A stretch of DNA of 64,000 nucleotides from a bacterium (GTDB taxonomy: Bacteria; Patescibacteria; JAEDAM01; Absconditabacterales; Absconditicoccaceae). Shown here piece after piece: positions 1-11,870 of this stretch; the first letter of the stretch is position 1; every line of letters starts with the position of its first letter. The notes below the pieces were generated by a model. That model saw only the letters and a program-made list of their open reading frames with translations. It was not told the origin of the DNA and searched no databases. Location of the stretch: positions 1 to 64,000 of the forward strand of contig JAFTEM010000031.1 of assembly GCA_017453665.1 (NCBI GenBank), in the 5' to 3' direction. The translations under genes and the position numbers were made by a program.

Positions 1-2803
1 AGAAGTATCAACAGGAGATGATATTACATCAGTAACAGATCTTTACGCAAAATGGGATTGTAAAACATGATATTCAAAAAATGCACAAGGAGAATGTGTA
101 CAAGCATATACTGTGACTTATGACGCAACAACGAACTGAGGTAGTGTTTCAACAACATCAGAATGAGTAGAAAAATGAAGTACACTCACTCTTTGAAGTA
201 GTTATAATACAGCAACAAAAGAATGATGGACATTTGTAGGATGGAATACCGATTCAACAGCGCAGGTATGACTTGAGTCTATTACAGTAAATGCAGATAC
301 AACACTCTATGCAATCTTTTCAAAAACAGTGACTATAACATTCGATGCAAATGGAAGTGCATGAAGTAATCAACCTCTTTCATGTACGATGTATAACACA
401 GCAACAACATGTTCAATTACATCTCCAAGTATTTCTGCATCAGCAGGATGGACAGTTGTTGGATATGATGATGAGCAAAATGGTCACACAAATGAATGGT
501 CAGTATGAGTAGCAAGAAACGTATCAGAAAACGCTACTTATTATGCACAAACAAAGAAATCAGCAATAAATTATTCAGTAAGCTTTGATACAAACGGAGC
601 AACATCACTTTCAAGTAATGATGCATCTTGTACAGTACCAGAAGTATGGAACTGAGCATCAAGAAGTGAAACATGTAACATAACGGCTCCTACAATAACA
701 AGAGAATGATGGACTAAGATATGATTTAATACGAGTGCTAGTGCAACAGCTTCTCAATTAGATCAATGAGATGATTTAGTGCTTTCATCAACCAATAGCG
801 GAACAACGTATTATGCTATTACAAAAAAAGAAGCCATTAATTTAACAGCTAATGTTGATGGAAATACCTCAACATTATCATCTAATGCTCAATTACAATG
901 TACATTAGATGAGGTGTATAATACAGATACACAAGCAACCTATTGTGATGTAGATATGCCTACAGTTACAAATACAAAAACACCAGAGCTCATCTGATGG
1001 AATATCGTAGCAAATACTGATGTAAATAATTCAGCATATACCTCATCAACAAATAAGTTAAGATTAACATCAGATAATACAAATAATACATGGTATGCCA
1101 TAACAACAGCACCAGAAAAAACATTAAATATTACTTATTGAATATGAGTATGAGTATCATCAATTGGATCATGATCTGATTCATGTACAATAGCTGCTAC
1201 ATATAATTGAACACAACAATCTACATCATGTACAGTAATCGCACCAAGTATAACAGTAGCGAATGGATATAGTGATGAAAATAAAAAATGGACAGACCAA
1301 AGTGAAACAACAACACAAGTCGTCCCATGAGCAACTATTACTTTAACAAGTGATAAACATTTATCGGCTTCTGCTGAATATGAAGCATGAACAACTCCAA
1401 TTAGTTATTCTATTACCTATCACATAGATGATTGAGCACAAGAATGAAGAAAAGATAATTATACAGTAGAAGATGATACATTTACTTTAGTAAATCCAAC
1501 AAAAGAGTATTATACTTTTGCAGGATGGACAGGTACAGATCTAACACAAGCAACACAAACAGTTACAATCGAAAAATGAACAAAATATAAGAACTTAGAA
1601 TATTATGCAACATGGAATGCAGATACCGATACTAATAATAATGGTATAGCAGATGAAGAAGAAACAAAATATAGCGTTATTTATACAGATTGAGTTGAAT
1701 CAGAAGTAGTATTTGCAAACCAAGTAACTTCAAATCTTCTATCATGAACCGCAACACCATCATTTACAGGAAATACTACAAGAATAAACTATATCTTCTC
1801 ATGATGGACGCCAAGCATTGCTGATAACGTAACAGCTAATGCTACCTATACAGCTCAATGGAAAGAAGATATGAATAATAATGGTATAGATGATACAACA
1901 GAAGAAAAACATATAATTGTTATAAAAGATGGTGATACAATCCTTAGTGAACAAGAACTTATTCCATGAATAGCTATTGTTCTTCCAACCGCGCCAACAA
2001 AGGCATGATATACTTTTGATGGTCGGGATTGATTACCAACAGATGGAAAGTCAATAGATGAAAACTTAACAATTACAGCTAAATGGAAGAAAAATGAAAC
2101 AACACCAACTGATACAACTCCAAGAGCATGAGGAGGAAGTTGAGGAGGTATATCTATTACGACAAATACATCAAATACCAACGAACATTCATCAGCAGAA
2201 TTAACAGGAAGTGCAGAACAAAAGAGTTCAGAAGATACAAATAAAGAAAATAATTCCACAACAGAAAAAGAAGCAACGGCTATTGATAGTTCATTTGAAT
2301 CAGAAGAAGTAACAGATGCTTATAAGTGGGCATATGCAAATGATATTACAACATTACTCCCGATAGAATCAAATCCAGATGGAAAACTTCTAAGATGACA
2401 TTTAGCAAAAATGCTTGTAAATTACTCAGTAAACGTGCTATGAAAAGAAGTTCCAACAATTTCTGAAGAATGTAAAAATTGGAATGATGATGCTAGTGAA
2501 TGGGAATCTGAAGAAATAAAGAGCTATGCTGAACAGGCTTGTGCTTTGTGATTAATGTGAGTCGATACTTATCAACATAAGTTTAGACCTAATCAGGAGG
2601 TCTCAAGAGCACAATTTGGTACAACACTATCAAGACTGTTATACGGAGAGAAGTACGACGGATGATTCCCATATTATGAGAAGCATCTTAAAGCATTAAA
2701 TGCTAATAACATTATGAAGAATACAGATAATCCACAACAGAGAATAGAACTTAGAAAGTGGGTATGGGTAATGTTACAAAGGATTCAAGAAGAGAAGAAA
2801 TAG
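1..2803 (+). CDS. Surface protein: InlB/Listeria-Bacteroides-type repeats plus C-terminal SLH domain (5' partial)
   Basis: The frame is open from base 2 to the TAG at 2801-2803 if TGA is glycine (about 933 residues; the N-terminus is outside the window). Most of it is tandem beta-grasp-like repeats of the InlB B-repeat family, with recurring signatures such as ITFDANG, FVGWNTD, FAGWTGT and YATWNADT. A Gly/Ser/Thr/Glu-rich linker (about residues 700-770) leads to an S-layer homology region (YKWAYANDITTLL, then RAQFGTTLSRLLYG). SLH domains hold proteins on the outer cell surface and InlB repeats form adhesive stalks, so this is inferred to be a surface adhesin. The SLH module closely resembles that of the protein at 41748-44222. 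A terminator follows. Confidence 0.85.
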
Positions 2804-2834
2804 CTAGCGTTAAAGTAAAAATAAAAACAAAATT

Positions 2835-2859
2835 AGAGCTTGCATAGGCAAGCTCTTTA
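2835..2859 (+). terminator. Intrinsic terminator after the SLH protein
   Basis: A perfect 9-bp stem AGAGCTTGC/GCAAGCTCT with a 4-base loop and a short T-run lies 30 bases after the stop codon. Confidence 0.75.
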
Positions 2860-2880
2860 AATTTAGCTTAATCCCATTAT

Positions 2881-3213
2881 ATGAGATATAAGCGAGAAGT
2901 ATTAATTATTACAGATAATCGTATAAGAAGATGTTGGGATAATATAGAAGAGGAATGGTTATATTGCATAACAGATGTTGTGAGGTATGTTGCAAAAACA
3001 AAAGATCCTATAGATTATCTTTTTAGGCTCCGTTGCTCATCTAATGATTTACAAAAGCAATGGGAGTCCTTAATAATAAAAGTTTCATTAATAACATCAG
3101 TATGAAAACGCAATCTAAATTGTATGAATTTAAGTTGATTGTGGCGAGTATTTAGAGCAATACCTAAGAAATATGACGGAAGGAAAAGATATTTTAAGAC
3201 ACGAGTAGAATAA
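2881..3213 (+). CDS. Small Bro-N/DinD-like protein
   Basis: 110 residues from ATG 2881 to TAA, with two TGA codons read as Gly. The pattern (IRRCWDN, EEEWLYCITDVVRYVA, DYLFRLR, a W-containing helix and LSGLWRVFRAIPKKYDGRKRYFKTRV) resembles the N-terminal BRO/DinD domain often seen in phage antirepressors and in short CPR proteins. It is shorter than full DinD proteins and lacks the C-terminal part. It is followed 23 bases later by a second protein of similar size and design. A DNA-binding or regulatory role is inferred; the family match is by eye. Confidence 0.6.
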
Positions 3214-3236
3214 CTTTATTAAATAATAAAACAAAA

Positions 3237-3545
3237 ATGGAAACAAAGATTATTGCAATTGATGGATATAAAGTAAGGTATGTAGATGTTGAATGAAAAA
3301 ATTGGTATTGTATGCAAGATATCATAGCTTTAGCAAAAAAAGTAAAATTACCCAAAGATTGTATAAAACGATATTTGCAACACAATCCAAAATTTAAATT
3401 CCAGTGGAACATAAACGCAAAAATGTATCCGATTCAAACAAATTGATGAAAACAATTGATGTATTGTGCAACAAGAGAGGGAATAGTAGAAATATTATGA
3501 ACAATTGGGGCAAAAATAAACGTTGTAAATTTTGTTGTAAAATAA
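3237..3545 (+). CDS. Small Bro-N-like protein, possible paralogue of its upstream neighbour
   Basis: 102 residues, ATG 3237 to TAA, with four in-frame TGA codons. The N-terminal pattern (KVRYVDVEGKNWYCMQDIIALAKK, then IKRYLQHNP and a late REGIVEILGTIGA helix) follows the same W-x-c-xx-DI logic as the upstream Bro-N-like protein but is diverged. It is probably co-transcribed with that gene, since the gap is 23 bases with no terminator. Function unknown; a regulatory DNA-binding role is only inferred. Confidence 0.5.
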
Positions 3546-3728
3546 AGAGATAACAGCAAACGCAATAAATTCGATCAATAATTTATGCCAATTTTTAATT
3601 TATTTTTTAAGAATTAGTAGTGTGCTTTTGTATTATATTTTTTTCTATATTTTTTCTATATTTTTTGCCTTATTTTAATTTTCCATTATAATTAGCTTAT
3701 AGATTTTATTATTTTTCTCCTATAGCGA

Positions 3729-5495
3729 ATGAAAAAATATATGATACTATGAGTATTAACATCTCTTGTTTGAATTGTATTATCCTCATCAGCTTTTGCT
3801 AGAGTTGCTAAACAAGAAGGAACATCATGTTTTATTACTCAACCAAACACAATAAGTGTAGATGGAGTGATGATTTCTGAATACACTTGTTCACAAACAA
3901 CGGTTAAAATCCCTTCTCAAATAAATTGAGAAACAGTAGTACAAATAGGAGAAAATGCATTTAGAAATAAAGGAATTACTTCTTTAACGCTTCCAAATAC
4001 TTTAAAAGCAATTGAGGCTTTAGCTTTCGCAGATAATGCACTTACAAGACTAGAAATTCAAGAATGAGTTGAAACAATAGGACTTGGAGCATTCAAACGT
4101 AATCAAATTTCAGTTTTAAAAATGCCTCAATCATTAAAAGAGATTGATGCTGATGCATTTAAAGCTAATAAATTAACAAAAATAACAGTTCTATGAAGAC
4201 TAAATAAAGTATGAGATGGTGCCTTTTGTGATAACATAACTGAAAAAGTAGAAGGAGTAAGTGAATCATTGGAATGGGAATTTACAAACGCATGTTTTAG
4301 TTTAAAAAGAGCATCATTATTAGAAAACTCATATCCAAACGATGAAATTGAGATAGAAGAAACAGGAGAAGAGATTATTATGATTAATTCAAATGAAATA
4401 ACAGATGAAGAAGTAGATGATGAGTTAAACGAAGAAGTGATACTTGAAGAGTTGGATAAGGATATAACAGAAACTCTTGATGAAGTTGAAGAATTTATAA
4501 ATGCAGAAGTTGATGTAAACGATTGAGACGAAGAAGTAATTAACGTTAATGATTTAGAAGAATTAGAATCAAATTTTACGAGTTCTATTTCATTAGACTG
4601 AATGGAATGAATAAAAAGTTTTTTTAGTGCAGTATCACTTATCTTTAGCATAGTTATATTCCTAGTATGACTTCTTTATAGCTTATTTGCTATTGCTAAT
4701 TATGAAGTATTTAAAAAAGCTGGTAAAAAATGACGAGAGTTCCTAGTTCCTGTATATGGAACAATGGTTCAATCAGAAATCGCATGATTGAATAAATTGA
4801 TATGAATAATTCCATGGCTTGTAACAATTTTAGCATATTGTAATTCGTTTATTCCAGAGAATATCTATACTATTATTGGTATGGGAGGTTGATTATTATC
4901 ATTCCTTTGGTACATTATCATCAATTATCGTATAGCAAGAAAATTTAATTGGTGAGTTTGAGCTTCAATCTGTTATGTGATTTTCTGGCCTATAGCAGTT
5001 ATAATTCTAGGTCTATGAAAATCACAATACATTATGTATCAAACACCAGCAAACAAAACAGATGAAGAAAAAAAATCAATTGAACCTGTAGTAGCTACGG
5101 AACAACTTAATAATGTTGTTGAACATTTTGTAGGAGCTGATGAAGAAAATCCTTCAACTTGAGAAGATGCTCCTTCAACACCAATCGATATTTCTTCCTT
5201 TGAACAAGCAGAGGAGACTATAAATGCTGAACAAGAAACTCTACAACCAGTTCAAGAGGTTCAAGAAGTAATAAATGAAACTGTTGAGAATAAAGAAGTT
5301 GAAAGTATTCAAGAACAAACACCTGAGGAAGTTATCCCTGAAGTTCAAGAACCTTATATTGAGGAACAGTCTACAAATATTGAAGAACCTCAAGTATCGG
5401 AAACCCCTAGTGAAACTGAAATTCAAGAAAAGGAAAGACCAGAATTAGAACAACCATTAACAGATTTGGATCAATTAACAGAATATAATAAATAA
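3729..5495 (+). CDS. Membrane protein: signal peptide, BspA-type LRR, acidic linker, DUF5684 domain
   Basis: 588 residues. The N-terminus (MKKYMILGVLTSLVGIVLSS, then AFA) is a secretion signal. Residues about 60-160 are BspA-like leucine-rich repeats (IGENAFRNKGITSLTLPNTL, then further copies: ALAFADNALTRLEI, GAFKRNQISVLKMP). A very acidic stretch (about 190-285) follows. A multi-helix membrane domain (about 295-435) has the KKAGKKG...PVYG signature also seen in the proteins at 54009-54533 and 54648-55427, matching DUF5684. The C-terminal 150 residues are Glu-rich, repetitive and probably disordered. LRRs outside a small membrane domain suggest surface binding or sensing (inference). Confidence 0.75.
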
Positions 5496-5522
5496 CATTT
5501 TTATATGTATTAATTTAGTATA

Positions 5523-6371
5523 ATGGTAAGCATGGAAACAAAATCACAAGAGACATTAGATTTTGAGCAATCTCTTACGACTTTATCTCCTGAAGAATTG
5601 AAAATAAAAAGAGCTGAATTAAGCGCTATTTGAACAGATGAAGCTTATTCAAAATTAGCACTAGTTCAAAAAGAATTAGAAGCCAGAGCAAGAATCGAAG
5701 AAGGTTGAGAGTCTGATAACATGACCTTAGAAGAAAAGACGATGGCATTAAATTGAAGTCTTCAAGATATCAGAAAAGATTTTGAGGAAAAAAGAAAAGG
5801 ACTAAAAAGAACTGATAAAAAGTATAAAGAATTACTCGAACAAGAATCAGCTGCAATAAAAGCAAAAATTGAAGAATTTGCTCAGACTGATATCAGAACT
5901 TTTGAGGGAAGCAAAAAAAGTTTAGAAGAAGGAAGAGATAAGGCTGTGAATGATCTAAAAGCATTATTAGATGAAAAACCTTCTGTAACAAATGCTATTA
6001 AAGATACCCTATCTCCATCAAGTATTAAGTTACAAAAAGTCGATAATCATATGCAAAAACTTAAGACAGATAGAGCAAATTATCCTGGTAATATGTTAAG
6101 ATATCTTTCACGTGTATCAACATCATTGTTTATGACTCCATTCCAAAAAATTACATGAGGTCTACAGTCATTATCAAATATGTGGGCATCTGATGCTGAT
6201 ATGGGAAAAAGATATGATGCGATAAAGACGATTCTTCATGAACAGCCTTGAGATTCATGATGGAGAAAGAATTTAAAGCAAAAAATGAGAACAGAATTGG
6301 TTGCTGCTCAAACAGCATTTGTTGATGATGCAAGAAAGCGTGCGAGTGCTCAAGTTGGTTTAGCAGCTTAA
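5523..6371 (+). CDS. Coiled-coil cytoplasmic protein of unknown function
   Basis: 282 residues, ATG 5523 to TAA 6369-6371. A second in-frame ATG at 5532 is an equally possible start; neither has a Shine-Dalgarno. The protein is highly charged and alpha-helical, with long stretches of predicted coiled coil (for example RIEEGGESDNMTLEEKTMAL and a Lys/Glu-rich helix around residues 85-140). No signal peptide or membrane segment is seen and I recognise no family. It is the first gene of the co-directional block running to 23794. Confidence 0.6.
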
Positions 6372-6399
6372 TAGATTTATATCCCTAACATTAATTACT

Positions 6400-6732
6400 A
6401 TGTTAAAAACAATAGATGAAGCGAATAACTATGTAGTTGATCGTATTGAAAAAATATCTTGAAAACCACTTCCTGAGGAAGAAAAAATGGCAATAGAACT
6501 ATGCCTAAAAGATAAGTTCTATGAAAAGCTTTCACAATATATTTCAGATGAAGAAATAGAAAATCTTTGAGCTCAAGACGAAAAAGATTTAGAGAATAAA
6601 TTATTCTATAAAATACCAAATTATGTAACGCTTGTTGAATCTTCAGCATCGCAATATTTGGCAGAGTATTTTGTTTGAGATTATATCGATGCATCAGACC
6701 TAGAATGAGTTGATGAAGATGTAAAAATCTAA
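6400..6732 (+). CDS. Small acidic helical protein, DUF5663-like
   Basis: 110 residues, ATG 6400 to TAA. It is acidic and fully helical, with layout ..LPEEEKMAIELCLKDKFYEKL..ISDEEIENL..YVTLVESSASQYLAEYF. This resembles small DUF5663-type Patescibacteria proteins and the two small proteins at 10674 and 10993. The start is preceded by the A/T-rich stretch attaattact with no ribosome-binding site. It sits 28 bases after the previous gene and just before a terminator, so it closes that transcript. Function unknown. Confidence 0.55.
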
Positions 6733-6757
6733 ATAATTTAAAAATGTCAAGTATAAG

Positions 6758-6782
6758 TCCGAGATAATACTCGGATTTTTTG
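6758..6782 (+). terminator. Intrinsic terminator
   Basis: TCCGAG and CTCGGA form a 6-bp stem with loop ATAATA, followed by six T residues. It separates the 5523-6732 pair from the next transcription unit. Confidence 0.8.
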
Positions 6783-6808
6783 ATATTTGAAAATTTAAAA
6801 AATACAAT
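6780..6808 (+). promoter_or_regulatory. Putative sigma70-type promoter for the giant-protein block
   Basis: TTGATA, a 17-base spacer and TACAAT lie just after the terminator and 34 bases before the ATG at 6842. Spacing and motifs fit a sigma70 promoter. Confidence 0.45.
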
Positions 6809-6841
6809 TAAAGAGATTATTTATATTCTATTTTTTATGTC

Positions 6842-9800
6842 ATGGTTAAATCATTGACAACAATTAGATCAGAACTCGATAGAGCAGCTACATGACCAGA
6901 AGATTTGTGAAATATTATTGCACAAACCAAAATGGATATTTTCGAAACATTAAATAAAGATACAGAAGCTGTTAATGTAGATGATAAATCAACATTAAAT
7001 CTATTAATCGCTAGTTTACATACCAAAAAGAGCTGACTAGAAAAAGATTTTTGATTAGTATGAACCCTAGATTTCAGAACAGATGATAAGGTTTTAAAAG
7101 ATGTAAAAGATCTTTGTTCAAGTGCAGCAAGTGATATTGATATGAAAAATTGCCAAGATACTGATCTATGTAATGATATCGATGATCTCTTACAGTCAAT
7201 GCAATTATGGGATAAAAAAGATTCATCAAAAACATTATTTCATAAAAAAATAACAAATTCAGCACATTTAGTGACAATAATGGAGGCTTTAGGGAATCCA
7301 AGTATTGCAAATACAATGAAAAACGACTATTTAAAAGTAGAAACCTCAAAATTATTCACAAAAGAACAAAGAACTTTAGCAACTCGTCTAATGTATATTT
7401 TATACAACGTAATAAGATTAACTCACGATAAAAACTATGATAGTACTAAAAAAAGAAATCTAAAAACGATTGTAGATGCTATTAAAACAGATATCGCACC
7501 AAAATTAAAAGGACTCTATAATACAAAAAGAAGTTTAGATAAAACAGAAATGTTAAATTGATATTTAGAGGATTTAAAACAAAAGAAAGGAGATTATCCT
7601 CTAGAAAATGCAGATTATGATTCTACAGTAACGATTGATTTAGGAGAGTTCCTTCATTGAAAAGTTTCAGAAATGGATCATTTTATCCTAAATAAGACAA
7701 AAATTACAGATGATAAAGGTCATAACTTTGTTCTAAAAACAACAACTGATGCTCCATCAGAACTAAAATCAGATAAAAACGAGAACAATTCTGTTATATT
7801 GGAAATGGAACTAAGACCATGAGTTTCTGTTCCAATTGCATCATTAGAAATGATTAATAAGTTACCTCCAAAATTTATTGTAGTATTTGATAAGAAGGAC
7901 AAAATCGAATCAGCTATTTCAGCAACATGAGAAAGACTAGAAAATCACTTTCCAGTTACGATAGATATGAAAATTACTTGAGAAAAAGAAGTAAGAGAAT
8001 CTCCTATATATCTGGGTTGATCTAATGCATCATTAACAAAAAAAGTTTCAATCCATGTTCCAAATACGCTAATACCAGGACCTGGACCAATTCCTGGACC
8101 TATCCCATGACCAACGCCAAGACCAGCACCGTTAATTACACCAATTGCAAAAGAATGGTCAGCAACAATTTCAAGTGTTGAAAACGTTCATTCAGAAGAA
8201 GCTGCATATTTAGCAGAAGAAAAAGATAGAGAAGATTTTGATAAGTTAGGAGAATTATCATTATGAAAGCTTTGAACACGGCATCCATGGGAGAGAATGA
8301 AGCATTTTATATCTAGAGAGTATAAAAGGAAAAAAGCAATTAAAAATCATATGCGTGCTGTAAAAGGAAAAATCGATACAAGACGTGAAAGTGTAACAAG
8401 TGCCTCTAACAGACATGAATTAGAATTTTGAGATATTCAATGGAATAAATGAATCACACAATTAACAACTCATGAAAATGCTGATGTAAATAGACTTTGT
8501 GTAACCTACTTAAAATCAAACATGAAAGATGCTGATTTTGAAAAAGAATTTAATCAAATTATAGCAAATGATCCTATTATAGAACCAATGATAAAAAATA
8601 ATAAGATGGATTATCTTGGTTCTAATATCCTCTTAAAATTAAAACAAGAAAGAGCAGAGCAAGTGATGATGGATAAAATAGGAAAGCTCTTATTAAAAGA
8701 TGTTAATGCAACTACCTTGGAAATGAGAGATGATTATGATGAAACTAAATTTAAAGCAGATTTAAAAGCTATTTCTGATGAATATTTTGCACAAACACAA
8801 TCAAACTTTCCTAAAGAACTAAGAGATTTGCTTGATGCATCAAAAGATAAAACATTAATGCTTCCGATATTGCAAAACTGGAAGGCTCAATTACAAGCAA
8901 ATGTAAAAAATTTGAGAATGCATTTACAGCTCTTAAATAATACAACATGAGCCTATGAAATTGATAACGAAGATAGAGAAAAGAGTCTATGGCAGAGATT
9001 CTGAAATTGGATGGATAATCATAGAATATTAACTATTGGATGATCTGCTGTTCTATGAACATGAATGCTAGTTTGAGGATCAATCATTTGATGACCATTA
9101 TGAGCATGAATTGCAACATGACTTCTAGCAACGAAAATGTGAGTAATGAATGCAGCTAAAAAAGCGAGTCATTATACAAAAGAACAAAAAGGACAAGAGA
9201 AAAGACTAACACATGGTCTTAATATAGAAAAACAGAGTATGGAAAATATTAAAAAAGTAATGGATGCTGCTCCATGGTATTCTTGGAGAAAATACAAAGC
9301 AAAAAGACAATATGAACTTTATCAAGAAACAACACAACATAAAATTGCAGATACAGAGTATCTTACAAAAAAAATTCAATGAGTACTCAGTACAACAACA
9401 AATCTTGATGATCCAGCTAATGCGAATGAAAGGGATATTATCGAATGATATATTATAAATGCATTGGTAAGGCTAGATTATTATAAAGAAGTTGGTCATA
9501 ACTTCGTTGGTTCTCAAAATAGAACAAAAATTGAACAAGATTTTAATATGCTTTATCAAGCAGTACAACAATGAGCATTGAGACTCTACGAAAGCAGAGT
9601 TTCTCCAAGCTATTCAGCTAAATATGTGATACAAGATGCATTAGATGATATTAGGACGGGAGACTCTCGTTATAGTGATTTGCGTGATGCATTAGAAGAT
9701 GATTACGAAAAAGCGTTCTCTACCTTTAAAAAGAGAAGAGCGTGATTGGCTGCGAAATATTGAATTTGATCAGCTATTATTTATGGAGGAACAGCATTAC

Positions 9801-10639
9801 TAGCTCAATATGTTATGTGATCTTGAGTATTCGGAAACTATCAAATTGTAAAGAATATTCCAGGAACTTCAACTTATGAGCTTCATCCTGAGGTAAAAAA
9901 TAGTCTTTTAAGTAATTGAGTTCCATCATCAAAAGTGACAGCTATTGAAGACGCTTTAAAAGCGAGTCCTACAGGAAGTGGACCATATAATCCTGAAGCT
10001 TTTTGGACAATTGTAAAAAATGAAACTTGATGGACGGATGTTCAACTTAACAATTGGGTATCAAATTCATTTATGAAAGACGTTTTATGGAAACTTAATG
10101 AATGAGGAACATTAGAATTTAAAAAAGCATTAATTGATGGTCATTTTGATACTTTAAGACCTGGAGACGCTCTCTTTACAAGAGCAGAAAGCTTTTTATC
10201 AAGTCCAAGAATCTGAATTTTAAGACCATGAGAATGATCTACAGTATTAAAGAATCTACAAGATTATCTCAGTGGTGCTAAAAACTTCACAGATTTCTCT
10301 CCAGAAATGAGGATAAAAATGGGACATTTCGGACATATGGCAATCCATAACGATATTGGTTCATGATCAAGATTAACAGAAGAAGTATTAAATACCGTTA
10401 CAACAGGATGAGGAACAGAAGTCTCAGAAGGTGTAAAGCATTTCTTCTTCGATGGAGTATGAATGCCATTATATGCAAATACTTATAGAAAGAAAATGAT
10501 ACCAAATGAAGAAGAAAGATGAAGAGAACTTAAAAATTCAGATCCAGGAGCAATCCCTGAAGGTGATGAATTTATTACAGCTGATCCAGATTGAAGTTCA
10601 TCAGGACCAAGTTCTTGAGCTGGACCAAGTTGGATTTAA
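6842..10639 (+). CDS. Giant membrane-associated protein of unknown function (1265 aa)
   Basis: ATG 6842 to TAA 10637-10639, one frame with dozens of TGA=Gly codons. Residues 1-260 are helical. About 260-420 is beta-rich and ends in a Pro/Gly linker (IPGPGPIPGPIPGPTPRPAP). About 440-710 is helical and charged. A Gly-rich hydrophobic segment lies near 725-765 (TIGGSAVLGTGMLVGGSIIG). Another helical region follows, then a second hydrophobic segment near 975-1000 (AAKYGIGSAIIYGGTALLAQ), and a C-terminal domain ending in a Gly/Ser/Pro tail. No signal peptide; no family recognised. Its place at the head of a block ending in murein enzymes suggests a structural or scaffold role in an envelope apparatus (inference). 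Confidence 0.7.
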
Positions 10640-10673
10640 TAAAAGATTTTTAAATTATTAATACTACTAAAAA

Positions 10674-10964
10674 ATGGAAGATATGGATATGTATTTAGAA
10701 GAACTGTTTACTCAAACAGGATTTAATCCAGATGAATTTGAGGCATTAAAAGAGGAACGAAGACCTATTCTAATGACTCGTATTGTAGGAAAATTAGCTC
10801 TAAAATTACCTCAACTTGAAAGAGCTCAAGCAGAAGCTTATTTAAAAGAAGGAAGATGAGAAGAATTTTGGAAGTTGTGTTCAGAAAATATTAAAAATTA
10901 CGACGAGTATTTTGTTTCGATTTTGAAAGAATTCGAAGATGATTACTTAGAAAACTTTAATTAG
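10674..10964 (+). CDS. Small acidic helical protein, DUF5663-like
   Basis: 96 residues, ATG 10674 to TAG. Layout: YLEELFTQTGFNPDEFEALKEE, then LMTRIVGKLALKLPQLERAQ, then NYDEYFVSILKEFEDDYLEN. It aligns by eye over its whole length with the next protein (10993), and both resemble DUF5663 proteins common in Patescibacteria. It is cytoplasmic, with no cysteine pairs or catalytic motif. It lies 34 bases downstream of the giant gene. Function unknown; a chaperone or adaptor for the large proteins is conceivable but not shown. Confidence 0.6.
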
Positions 10965-10992
10965 AAAACTTTTATCTCTCATAAAACATTAG

Positions 10993-11301
10993 ATGACAAA
11001 ACAAGAACAATTTGAAGAAGATTTTATTCAAAACCTTCTCTTAGAAGCATGATTTGATCCTAAAGTTGATGATTTTGAAGAATTGAGAGACGATTTAGAA
11101 CCGCTCTTAATGGATAAGATCATGTGAAGAGTCTTTGATGAACTCTCTATTGAACAAAGAAAAGAAATTATGAAACTTTTTGATAATAAAAAAGAGGCAG
11201 AAGCACTTGCAAAAATAGAAAAAATGATACCTGATTATGATAACTTCTTAGCAGATATCTTTCAAGAATTTGAAGAAGAATATCTTAGAAGTGTAAAGTA
11301 G
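10993..11301 (+). CDS. Small acidic helical protein, DUF5663-like, paralogue of the 10674 protein
   Basis: 102 residues, ATG 10993 to TAG 11299-11301. It shares the pattern LLEAGFDPKVDDFEELRDDLEPLLMDKI...PDYDNFLADIFQEFEEEYL with its upstream neighbour, so the two probably arose by tandem duplication. The gap between them is 28 bases. Function unknown. Confidence 0.6.
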
Positions 11302-11366
11302 TATTGATATGAAACTAAAAAATCAATAAACTATTATAGTAAATTTTATCTACTGGCTATTAAACT

Positions 11367-11834
11367 ATGGGAAAATTCTGAAATTCATTATGAAACGCAG
11401 CAGCAATCCCAATAAGATGAGCAGGTACTGCATTAAATACCGGATGAGACGTTATGAAAACATGATGGAACGTTGTTACAGATATGGGAAACGTCGTTGC
11501 AGATACAACAAGTAAAACTTGGGAAATCCTTTCAAGTTCTTGGACAAATTGAAAATGGTATAATAAACTTTACCAAGTTCCTGCAGGACTTGTTATTTCT
11601 TGAGCAACATTAGTAGAAGGTGCTGTAAGAAGTGTCGTAGAACCAGCGAAAAATCTTTTTCTTAATGTTCGTGATACTTTTTGAAATTTTTTCAAAAATA
11701 TTGGAAATACATTAAAGGCAACGTTTGATTCAACTAAACCAGTTTCGGATTTTTCTTATGATAAGTTAAAAACAAAAGAACCGTCACGTAATAATCGGTT
11801 CTCAAAATTAGCTCGATGGAAAAAAGCAGCTTAA
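11367..11834 (+). CDS. Gly/Ala-rich amphipathic protein of unknown function
   Basis: 155 residues, ATG 11367 to TAA. The N-terminal third is rich in Gly/Ala/Asn (MGKFGNSLGNAAAIPIGGAG, then TALNTGGDVMKTGWNVV), with a mild hydrophobic patch (VPAGLVISGATLVEGAV) and a basic C-terminus (NNRFSKLARWKKAA). It may lie at the membrane but has no clear spanning helix or signal peptide. It is the last gene before the convergent mraY. No family recognised. Confidence 0.55.
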
Positions 11835-11842
11835 ATATGAAA

Positions 11843-11870
11843 ATGGAGCTTCTACATAGCTCCATTTTTC
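11843..11870. terminator. Bidirectional terminator between convergent genes
   Basis: An 8-bp stem ATGGAGCT/AGCTCCAT with a 7-base loop has a T-run on the + side and an A-run on the other. The mraY stop codon (11852-11854) lies inside the hairpin, so one structure can serve both genes. Confidence 0.75.

Noticed and set aside
1855..2259. Minus-strand open frame of 134 codons
   Set aside because: Antisense to the InlB-repeat/SLH protein and composed of Ser/Val/Phe low complexity.
4127..4651. Minus-strand open frame of 174 codons
   Set aside because: It is the mirror of the Glu/Asp-rich part of the 3729 protein and gives a low-complexity Ser-rich product; the + frame has a signal peptide, LRRs and a membrane domain.
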